A DNA stretch of 9,123 bases, taken from the NCBI GenBank assembly GCA_902478705.1, contig CABSMB010000030.1:1-9123 (forward strand). The letters run 5' to 3'. The DNA comes from an uncultured Collinsella sp. Lineage in GTDB: Bacteria > Actinomycetota > Coriobacteriia > Coriobacteriales > Coriobacteriaceae. Positions 1 to 5,100 of this stretch are shown in pieces (within the stretch, counting starts at the first letter, position 1; every line of letters begins with the position of its first letter). Under the pieces are notes generated by a model. It had not been told where the DNA came from. It worked only from the letters and a program-made list of their open reading frames with translations, and searched no databases. Made by a program: the position numbers and the translations under genes.

Positions 1-11
1 GCGTCGGCCGG

Positions 12-35
12 TCCGCCGTTCGGCAGAACGGCGGA
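12..35 (-). terminator. Perfect GC-rich hairpin just after the LCP gene stop; possible terminator without a U-tract
   Basis: A perfect 10-bp inverted repeat (TCCGCCGTTC at 12-21, GAACGGCGGA at 26-35) closes a 4-base loop. It starts 5 bases past the stop codon of the upstream LCP gene. On the minus strand the bases after the stem are CCGGCC-rich with no T-run, so it is not a textbook intrinsic terminator. It may be an RNA 3'-end stabiliser, a weak or factor-assisted terminator, or an intercistronic hairpin if the operon continues beyond the window. The structure is seen directly; the role is inferred. Confidence 0.5.
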
Positions 36-40
36 ACCAA

Positions 41-1318
41 TTAGTCTACGGGATGATAGAAAGTATCGACGACCGTCTGCTTTACGTTGTCCTGGTCCAG
101 ATAGAACTCGGCGAAGGTGTCGCCCTGCTGCATGGTGCCCTGCAGCGTCACGACATCAAACGAGGTCAGGCCGTGCTCGAGCATCGTGGTCGCCAGATAG
201 CTGAACTCATCGAGACCCAAATTGGTCCACGTATAGTCGCCCATGGCCTGATACAGGCTGATGAGCATGGCGGGGTTGCTCTTGGCACTGCTGAGCACCT
301 TCGATGCAAACGCCTGCACGTAGCTCACCTGGCGCGCTGTACGATCCAGCGAAGACGTCAGATTCGTCGTGTCGCGCCACTGCACATACTTTTCCGCCGT
401 TGTACCAAACAGCGTGGTCTCCTGGCCCTCGACAACCGACGTGCCCGGCACGGTCTGCGTAGGCACCAGTGTCACACCGCCGATGGAGTCATTAATGGGA
501 GCCACGCCCTCGATATTGAGCGTGTAGTAATAGTCGACCGGAATGTTATCGAGCACGCGCGAGGCAGCGGCGGCCGTCAGTGCCGATGAGTTGTCGCCAT
601 CGGTGCCATAGGCAAACTGCAGGCACAACTGCTCGGTCACCTGGCCGGCAAACGAACCGTTGGAATACGTATCTACGGCAACCATGCTGTCACGCGGGAT
701 GATAATGCCGCGGGCCTCGCCCGTGTCGGTATTAAGCGCTACGACCATCACGGTATCGGACTGGCCCTTCTGGGTGCCGTCATCGTTGTTGCGGCCATCA
801 AAGCCGATAAACGCCACCGTGGCCATATGCTTGTTGAGCGCATACTTCTTGCCGTTATAGGTAATGGTGTCGCCCTTGGCCTTAATGACCTTTTCGGTCT
901 TTTCCTCAATCTTCTTTTTGCCTTGGTTCACGCTGTGATTCACAAAGCCCCAGCCGGCAGCAGCAACCGCACCAATCACGAGCAGCACGATCAGCAGCGT
1001 GCGGATACGGCGGCGGCGCTTGATGCGCTTAATCGACTCTTTGGAGCGTCGACGACGCTGAGGTCCCGCCTCATCAAGCGAAGGCCACTCTACCTCATCA
1101 ACAGGCTGCGCCGCAGCTTCATCGGTCTTTGCCGATGCGTCGGACGGAGCATCGTCCTTGCTCTTGGATTTTTCGCCAGATTGAGGCATCGGAGTGTCTT
1201 TGGCCTCCCATTGAGGCTCGACAGGCTCCGCCACATCCTGAACCTGATGCTCGGGATTGTTTACTTGATTTTCATCGGGATCCACCGCATCGATAAAGTG
1301 CTTGCCACGGGGGTTCAT
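41..1318 (-). CDS. LytR-CpsA-Psr (LCP) family membrane protein, putative glycopolymer transferase
   Basis: LCP proteins act outside the membrane, moving polyprenyl-linked glycopolymers (teichoic acid, capsule or protein-bound glycans) onto the wall or onto proteins. The 425-residue product has a charged, proline-rich cytoplasmic tail (1-87), a very basic stretch (88-106), one membrane segment (about 107-128) and an extracellular LCP domain (about 165-345). LCP hallmarks seen are FIGFDGR (170-176), QSDT (186-189), IPRDS (207-211), the YAYG-like FAYG (235-238), SIGGV (278-282) and the C-terminal WRD...DR..RQ block (314-330). Two positions that are often Arg in the family are Gln here (GQSDT, YVQWR); from memory this occurs in some Firmicute LCP proteins too. 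The start is ATG with AGGAG ten bases upstream, inside the sortase 3' end. The ATG lies two bases after the sortase stop, so translation is probably coupled. A residual cap of about 80 residues follows the core domain. Confidence 0.9.
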   Translation of the reverse strand: MNPRGKHFIDAVDPDENQVNNPEHQVQDVAEPVEPQWEAKDTPMPQSGEKSKSKDDAPSDASAKTDEAAAQPVDEVEWPSLDEAGPQRRRRSKESIKRIKRRRRIRTLLIVLLVIGAVAAAGWGFVNHSVNQGKKKIEEKTEKVIKAKGDTITYNGKKYALNKHMATVAFIGFDGRNNDDGTQKGQSDTVMVVALNTDTGEARGIIIPRDSMVAVDTYSNGSFAGQVTEQLCLQFAYGTDGDNSSALTAAAASRVLDNIPVDYYYTLNIEGVAPINDSIGGVTLVPTQTVPGTSVVEGQETTLFGTTAEKYVQWRDTTNLTSSLDRTARQVSYVQAFASKVLSSAKSNPAMLISLYQAMGDYTWTNLGLDEFSYLATTMLEHGLTSFDVVTLQGTMQQGDTFAEFYLDQDNVKQTVVDTFYHPVD

Positions 1319-1320
1319 GA

Positions 1321-2139
1321 CTATTTTGTCTCCTGGTCGCTTGTTAACACACCGCTGACAATATAGCGCGAGTTGCCCTGCGAACTATCGAGCATGCAGG
1401 TGCTCAACTGCACAATCTTACTATCTGCATCAAGTGTCACGCCGTCACGTACATTTTTGAGCAATGCGTCCGGATTACAGACCGAATTAAAGTAGTCCTG
1501 GCGCACGGCGGGGTCGGCAAAGTTAAACGAGTTGAGAATGTGGCGGTCGTCATATTGATAGGCCGAGACAATCTTGTACGTCAGAATATGGCCCGGCGTG
1601 TAGATATAGAACTCGGTGTTCTCGTTAAAGAAGTCCGCGTCCTCAAAGTTATGCAAGTTGTGGAACACGCCGCCGTTCACATGGCCGTAGATCACCGTGA
1701 CGGGATCGCTAAAGTCGCGCGCGTTTGCCATCTGGCTAAACGCTGTGCCGTAGGGGTCGTACTTGCCGTCCTTGTCGTGGTCCAGGTAAAACAGGTCGTC
1801 CGTCGTGCTCTGCAGCAGGGGTGTGTTGATATCCGCACCCGGAATGTAGAGCCACGCATAGATATCGGCATTCTCCTGAATGAGCGGAGCGAAGTCGATG
1901 GGGTTGTCCGGTAGCTCCTTGCCCTTTGATTCGACCTTCGTGGCGGGCTTTCCTGTTGCACTCATCTCCTCGGCGCGCTGCTGCTCTAGATGATTCATAT
2001 AGAGCACGTAGCCGCCGCAGCCGACTGCGACCAGCAACAACACTACGAAAACGCCCTTGAGTATCGTGGCGCGACGCTTTTTGTCCGAGTCGCCCATATG
2101 CTTAACTTCCATATGCTTGCCCTGCGGCTGCTGTGCCAT
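1321..2139 (-). CDS. Class B sortase
   Basis: This is a membrane-bound cysteine transpeptidase that cleaves a C-terminal sorting motif and joins the protein to peptidoglycan. In 272 residues it shows a short basic N-terminus, one membrane anchor (about 27-48), a linker, and a sortase domain from about 80. The opening NPIDFAPLIQENADIYAWL and IPGADINTPLLQ (99-110) are typical of class B. The catalytic triad is visible: His153 in YGHVNGG, Cys248 in LSTCM, and Arg258 in NSRYIVSG. The ATG at 2139 has AAGGGA 4 to 5 bases upstream; in-frame ATGs at residues 10 and 15 are alternatives and keep the membrane anchor. The gene lies 86 bases downstream of an SPATG-anchored protein, its obvious candidate substrate, with a terminator between them. 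The LCP gene follows immediately. C. difficile SrtB, also class B, is reported to recognise [SP]PxTG motifs, which fits. Confidence 0.93.
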   Translation of the reverse strand: MAQQPQGKHMEVKHMGDSDKKRRATILKGVFVVLLLVAVGCGGYVLYMNHLEQQRAEEMSATGKPATKVESKGKELPDNPIDFAPLIQENADIYAWLYIPGADINTPLLQSTTDDLFYLDHDKDGKYDPYGTAFSQMANARDFSDPVTVIYGHVNGGVFHNLHNFEDADFFNENTEFYIYTPGHILTYKIVSAYQYDDRHILNSFNFADPAVRQDYFNSVCNPDALLKNVRDGVTLDADSKIVQLSTCMLDSSQGNSRYIVSGVLTSDQETK

Positions 2140-2166
2140 GGTGTTCCCTTACCCTGTAAATCGGCC

Positions 2167-2195
2167 AAAAAAAGGACCCGCACAAGTACGGGTCC
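2167..2195 (-). terminator. Intrinsic terminator between the SPATG protein and the sortase
   Basis: Read on the minus strand, GGACCCGTA and TGCGGGTCC form a 9-bp stem (one U-G wobble) closed by a CUUG tetraloop, followed directly by seven T's (plus-strand A-run 2167-2173). This is a textbook Rho-independent terminator for the SPATG gene, starting about 30 bases after its stop. Only 27 bases separate the T-run from the sortase ATG, with no convincing promoter among them, so sortase and LCP expression probably depends on partial readthrough. Confidence 0.85.
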
Positions 2196-2204
2196 TCAAA
2201 TCTT

Positions 2205-2218
2205 ACGGTTGAAACCGT
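2205..2218. repeat. Short palindrome ACGGTT-N2-AACCGT
   Basis: This inverted repeat with 6-bp arms and a 2-base centre sits 7 bases past the stop of the SPATG gene and 9 bases before the terminator hairpin on the minus strand. As RNA the loop would be too tight unless the inner pairs open. It may be part of the 3' UTR structure, or chance. No function is assigned. Confidence 0.35.
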
Positions 2219-2225
2219 GTCTGTG

Positions 2226-2789
2226 CTAGTTGTTCTTGCGAAGAGCAACAAAAGCGCAGGCAGCGCCAGCAGCGGCAACAGCAGCCACGGCGGCGACGGC
2301 GGTGGTGTTCACGCCGGTAGCCGGGGACTTAGCACCGTTGTCGGTGGTAGCAGCGCCAGCAGCGGTCTTCTCAGCCACGATGGTGTAGGTGGAGAGCTTG
2401 GTGACCTTAAAGACAACGTTACCGTTGTTGTCGGCGGTGAGGTTCAGGGTCTCCTTGCTACCGTCGTTGTGCTGGACATAGACGGTAACCTTGGCGTTGG
2501 CGTAAGCCTTGCCAAGGGTGAAGGTAACGGTCAGCGGGTTGGACTCAGAAACGGTACCCTCGACGGTCTCGGTGATCTCAAAGGAAGCGACCACGTTGGC
2601 GTCGGCAGGAGTGCCCTCGGCGTTCTTGGTGGTGGAAACAACCTTGACGTTAGCGTTGTTAACGCTGGCGGTCACGTTGTTGGCGCCGGTGGCGGTGGTG
2701 TTGGCAGGGCTCGGGGCGGCGAAAGCAGCCACGGGCAGAGCCAGGGCAAGAGCGAGAACGCTCAGTGCTGCCATGAATCTCTTCTTCAT
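2226..2789 (-). CDS. Small secreted wall-anchored protein with SPATG sorting signal
   Basis: The 187-residue product begins with a clear signal peptide (MKKRF, hydrophobic core to about residue 20, likely cleavage after AAFA at 24). A Thr/Asn-rich linker (25-60) leads to a beta-rich domain (about 62-140) ending in LSTYTIVAEK, a common end to bacterial surface beta domains. A Thr/Ala-rich stalk is followed by a sorting signal: SPATG (155-159), an Ala/Val hydrophobic segment (about 163-183) and the charged tail RKNN. SPATG departs from canonical LPXTG and matches the [SP]PxTG class used by C. difficile SrtB. The mature protein would be only about 130 residues after cleavage. The AGGAG ribosome site eight bases before the ATG is strong, and a TATACT box lies 48 bases upstream, so high expression is plausible. 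The specific function is unknown; pilin-like, adhesin or wall-spacer roles are possible. I see no lysine pilin motif I would trust. Confidence 0.85.
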   Translation of the reverse strand: MKKRFMAALSVLALALALPVAAFAAPSPANTTATGANNVTASVNNANVKVVSTTKNAEGTPADANVVASFEITETVEGTVSESNPLTVTFTLGKAYANAKVTVYVQHNDGSKETLNLTADNNGNVVFKVTKLSTYTIVAEKTAAGAATTDNGAKSPATGVNTTAVAAVAAVAAAGAACAFVALRKNN

Positions 2790-2949
2790 GTTAGGTACTC
2801 CTCAACTTGCAGCTTGTGGACCTTTAAGTGCCTAGTAGTATAGCCCTTTTTTACAAATTGTGACTAATGAGTTCTATATGAAACTACATTGCTGCTTTTT
2901 TGCTCACGCATTGGCCCCAAACAGCGACTTTATGTGATGGTCCTGTGAC
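2790..2949. other. Intergenic region between the basic membrane protein and the SPATG gene
   Basis: These 160 bases are AT-richer than the surroundings. They hold the SPATG gene's AGGAG ribosome site and the TATACT box. I found no clear intrinsic terminator for the gene ending at 2950: the A6/T6 run near 2896-2901 is not preceded by a convincing stem. No ORF or RNA gene is recognised here. Confidence 0.6.
2837..2866 (-). promoter_or_regulatory. Candidate promoter of the SPATG gene
   Basis: On the minus strand TATACT (2842 to 2837, five of six to TATAAT) lies 48 bases before the ATG. A weak -35 candidate, TAGTCA (2866 to 2861), is 18 bases upstream. The predicted leader is about 40 bases and ends in a good AGGAG site. 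The -10 is convincing; the -35 is poor. Confidence 0.5.
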
Positions 2950-3534
2950 TTATTGGCCTTGTGTTACGGGCGTGACCTGCGAACCCACGCCGTTTGCACT
3001 GGTTTCGCCAACCTCGCTGTCCGTATCCTCGCCCTTTTGGGCATCGGCGATCGTTGCGGCAGCGGCAACAATACCGCGCTGAGGCGCCACGCCCGTCTGG
3101 GTCTGAGCGCCCTCGACAAGCTCCGTGCCGGCATGCGCGAGCTCAGCAGGCTTGAACATCGCACTCAGGTCGACGCCGCCGCCAGCGTAGCCGAGTGCGG
3201 CAAGTGCGATCACAATCACCGCAACAACAACTGCAATCGGCACGTAACGATGCCACCCAGCGGGATTGAGGCCACTGCGGCGAGCCGCACCGCGGCTGAT
3301 ATAGCCCAGCGTTCCGTCGTGCTTGAGCTTAGAGCCCACCACGCGCTTGCGCCCCCGCAGCGATGACTCGGCCTGCATGGCCAAGCGAGCGCTTGCCGAA
3401 GGATAGCCGTATTTGGTGCGTTTGAACGAACCGTCGAACCCCGACGCGTGCTTGCCCCACGTCCGGGACGTCGTGCGGCGGTTAACTGGAGCCGCGCCCC
3501 GTCTATTCCGGTTTGGTTTTGAAGTCTCCGCCAT
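2950..3534 (-). CDS. Uncharacterised single-pass membrane protein with Arg/Lys-rich N-terminus
   Basis: I do not recognise this family. From the preferred ATG at 3534 the product is 194 residues. The first 95 residues are strongly basic (about 22 Arg/Lys, with RNRR, NRRTTSR, RGRKR clusters) and probably disordered. One membrane segment follows (about 97-118, IAVVVAVIVIALAALGY), then a tail of about 75 residues rich in Ala, Glu, Thr and Gln. By the positive-inside rule the basic half is cytoplasmic and the tail external. A longer reading frame begins at GTG 3588, but its start overlaps the TACAGT box of a reasonable promoter and has no ribosome site. The ATG at 3534 has GGGGG five bases upstream. 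A third option is ATG 3567. It could bind nucleic acid or acidic lipids, or be a divisome or envelope accessory; none of this is shown. Confidence 0.65.
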   Translation of the reverse strand: MAETSKPNRNRRGAAPVNRRTTSRTWGKHASGFDGSFKRTKYGYPSASARLAMQAESSLRGRKRVVGSKLKHDGTLGYISRGAARRSGLNPAGWHRYVPIAVVVAVIVIALAALGYAGGGVDLSAMFKPAELAHAGTELVEGAQTQTGVAPQRGIVAAAATIADAQKGEDTDSEVGETSANGVGSQVTPVTQGQ

Positions 3535-3578
3535 ACGCCCCCGCACGCCGTAACACAATCGAAACATTACTGCTTTGG

Positions 3579-3607
3579 ACTGTAGCACACGCGCTGCACG
3601 CGGTCAC
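3579..3607 (-). promoter_or_regulatory. Candidate promoter of the basic membrane protein gene
   Basis: On the minus strand GTGACC (3607 to 3602) is followed after 17 bases by TACAGT (3584 to 3579), which carries the extended -10 element TGC directly before it. Spacing is ideal and each hexamer matches the consensus at four of six. Transcription would start near 3572, after the GTG at 3588, favouring the ATG at 3534 as translation start. Confidence 0.4.
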
Positions 3608-3618
3608 GGGCGCCTCGC

Positions 3619-4836
3619 TCAGCGGTCGTCGTCCTTCAGCAAGCGCCACAGGGTCGTGCGGCTGATCCCCAGCACCTCGGCAGCGCGGGTCCGGCTGCCC
3701 TGAAGGTGGCCTACGACCAGCCGCGCGATGTCGCGTTCGGTATCGGCCAGTGGACGCAGGATATACAGGTCGCTGTCGAGCATCGGAGCGCCAAAGGTTG
3801 CGGTTTTGATGACGTCCTCCTGGGCGAGCACCTCCTCTGCCACCGCGCGCTCCGCCACACCCGACCCTACTAATATATAGAGTCGTTCCGAGACCTCGCG
3901 AAGCTGCAGGTAGTTGCGGGGCCAGCGATAGCCGTTGAGCATCGAGGCAGCCTCCTCGGACATACTCGGAGCGGCAGTTCCAAAGACATCTGACAGATAT
4001 GACAAATACCGCGCAACCTTTTTCGATGCGCCACCCTGCTCGGCAATCGCAGGCGCCACACTTACTGCACACGCCAAGCGCTCGGTTACAAAAGCGGCCT
4101 GGTCGCTTTCGCCACCGCCCGGCATGTCGTTTGCCGTCAGCACCACATGGCAACGCGCAGCCAGCGCCGTGTCGGTCATCGTAGAGACAAGCTCGCGCAA
4201 GCGCTGGGGCGAAAGCGCATGCCAACCGCCGATGCATAGGGTCAGCCCCGTTTGAAACAGCGGCGATTCCGAGCTCTTGAGTAGATGGCGCCAGCCGCGG
4301 TCCGTGAGCTCATCGAGCGCTACGGAAACAAAGGGCTCGTCAGCGAACGGCCCATCCAGATAGAGGCGTTTTGCAATCTCTGCCTGGCCGGCACCCAGCT
4401 CGCCCTCCAGCATAAGGGGCACGCCGTGGGCATAGCTTTCGCAGACGGGACCGGCGACCGCAGCGGCACCCTCGACAATGCCGTACGCGCTCGCCTCGTA
4501 GCGCGCCTCGACCCCATCGGCATTGAGCCACTCAATACCCGCGTGTGCCGCCGCGCCGTGGACTTCGCGGACCACGACCACCCAAAGTGCGCCGTATTCC
4601 TTGGCGACCGGACGCACCGTGAGGCTCAGACGCGCCCCGTCGTGCCCCATCACCAGACGCACGCCGTCACCCACGCGCCCCAGACGCTCGGTAACAAATA
4701 CCGCGACATCTTGCTCGAGCGCGATATCATCCATGGTCGAAATCGCCACGTGTCCATGCCCATCGATTGCCAACGCCGAGGCCCCGGCAGCAGCCAGGGC
4801 CTCGATCAAGATTTGCAGTTTGGCATCACTGTTCAT
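3619..4836 (-). CDS. Degenerate sigma-54-type (bEBP-like) transcriptional regulator with Fis-type HTH
   Basis: Numbered from an upstream in-frame GTG at 4860, the frame has 413 residues. I prefer the ATG at 4836 (residue 9), with GAGG and GGGG upstream, giving 405. Residues about 12-105 look like a small sensory, PAS-like domain. Residues about 130-330 follow the enhancer-binding AAA+ layout: a Walker A-like GELGAGQAE (153-161), a Walker B-like segment TLCIGGW (207-213), LTAND (241-245), and YRWPRNYLQL (311-320), which matches the family's Y.WPGN.REL motif. The C-terminus (376-410) is a clear Fis/HTH_8 helix-turn-helix: RAAEVLGISRTTLWRLLK. Key residues are missing: the Walker A Lys is Gln, the Walker B acidic pair is absent, and no GAFTGA loop exists. 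It should therefore not open sigma-54 promoters by ATP hydrolysis, and more likely acts as a conventional DNA-binding regulator. It lies 264 bases downstream of the yeiH-like gene on the same strand. Confidence 0.75.
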   Translation of the reverse strand: MNSDAKLQILIEALAAAGASALAIDGHGHVAISTMDDIALEQDVAVFVTERLGRVGDGVRLVMGHDGARLSLTVRPVAKEYGALWVVVVREVHGAAAHAGIEWLNADGVEARYEASAYGIVEGAAAVAGPVCESYAHGVPLMLEGELGAGQAEIAKRLYLDGPFADEPFVSVALDELTDRGWRHLLKSSESPLFQTGLTLCIGGWHALSPQRLRELVSTMTDTALAARCHVVLTANDMPGGGESDQAAFVTERLACAVSVAPAIAEQGGASKKVARYLSYLSDVFGTAAPSMSEEAASMLNGYRWPRNYLQLREVSERLYILVGSGVAERAVAEEVLAQEDVIKTATFGAPMLDSDLYILRPLADTERDIARLVVGHLQGSRTRAAEVLGISRTTLWRLLKDDDR

Positions 4837-4888
4837 ATTGCGCCCCGTCCTCGGCGCCACGCCGCCACCGACGGCCGCGCGGGCGAGT

Positions 4889-4902
4889 GTTTCAAAATTG
4901 AA
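4889..4902. promoter_or_regulatory. Inverted repeat, candidate operator of the bEBP-like regulator
   Basis: TTCAA and TTGAA flank a 2-base AA centre at 4891-4902, about 55 bases before the regulator's ATG and just downstream (minus strand) of a TATAGT box. A regulator with a Fis-type HTH would bind a dyad as a dimer, so autoregulation is possible. The arms are short and chance occurrence is not excluded. Confidence 0.3.
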
Positions 4903-4975
4903 CGATATTGCTCACCAAACACTATAGGGCAGAAGCCGCCGTCCTGCGAGTATATGAGTTGCCCCGCATCGCCAT

Positions 4976-5060
4976 CCTGGCGGGGCGATAAGAGCTCTTC
5001 GGGACCTATAAACCTGCGGACAAGCCATACCCGCAAGAGCTCCTATCGCTCCACCTCAGG
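4976..5060 (-). ncRNA. Long imperfect palindrome, candidate structured RNA
   Basis: Read on the minus strand, 5060-5037 pairs with 4976-4997: CCU, a GA bulge, GGUGG, an A-C mismatch, then 13 consecutive pairs GCGAUAGGAGCUC/GAGCUCUUAUCGC. Inward it extends by UU/AA and, past one bulged G, CGGG/CCCG, totalling about 27 pairs. The apical part can form CUUG-UCCG-CAGG. Two positions that are G-U pairs in minus-strand RNA would be A-C mismatches in plus-strand RNA, so the minus orientation is favoured. The 3' arm overlaps GCCCCGC (4986-4980), which can instead pair with GCGGGGC (4967-4961), giving two exclusive folds. Neither fold is followed by a T-run. It could be the yeiH 3' UTR, a small RNA, a leader switch or a palindromic mobile repeat. 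It does not match the tRNA, 4.5S RNA or riboswitch motifs I know. Confidence 0.4.
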
Positions 5061-5100
5061 CGCGCGGTCACAGCACGCAGCACGCAAATCGGCTACTTCT

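Larger units (their letters stand above)
4837..5100. other. 264-base non-coding gap upstream of the degenerate regulator
   Basis: The gap contains, in minus-strand order, a long foldable palindrome (4976-5060), a competing 7-bp hairpin (4961-4986), two TATA-like boxes (TATACT 4954 to 4949; TATAGT 4926 to 4921) without good -35 partners, and an inverted repeat TTCAA-AA-TTGAA (4891-4902). That last repeat is nested near GTGTTT (4887-4892) and AAACAC (4917-4922), also an inverted pair. The layout is typical of a regulated leader, possibly autoregulated by the gene it precedes. No coding sequence is convincing here; a long plus-strand frame crossing it is an antisense shadow. Confidence 0.6.

Noticed and set aside
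827..1366. 179-residue plus-strand frame over the LCP gene
   Set aside because: It is antisense to a gene with clear LCP motifs and runs across the sortase-LCP junction without a ribosome site of its own.
2217..2843. 208-residue Gly/Val/Ser-rich plus-strand frame
   Set aside because: It is the antisense shadow of the SPATG gene; the minus-strand frame has signal peptide, sorting motif, ribosome site and promoter.
3535..3588. GTG 3588 as start of the basic membrane protein
   Set aside because: There is no ribosome site, and the codon overlaps the -10 region of a candidate promoter; ATG 3534 is preferred.
3503..4237. 244-residue minus-strand frame overlapping the regulator
   Set aside because: It is Cys/Arg/Gly-rich in an alternative frame of the regulator with no motif; the regulator frame carries the HTH and AAA+-like motifs.
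4976..5060. tRNA or 4.5S (SRP) RNA at the long palindrome
   Set aside because: There is no GGTTCGAATCC-type T-arm, no cloverleaf, and no GGAAGGAAGCAGCC-type SRP loop on either strand.
4976..5060. Intrinsic terminator of the yeiH-like gene
   Set aside because: No T-run follows the stem on either strand and the stem is far longer than needed; left as an unassigned structure.
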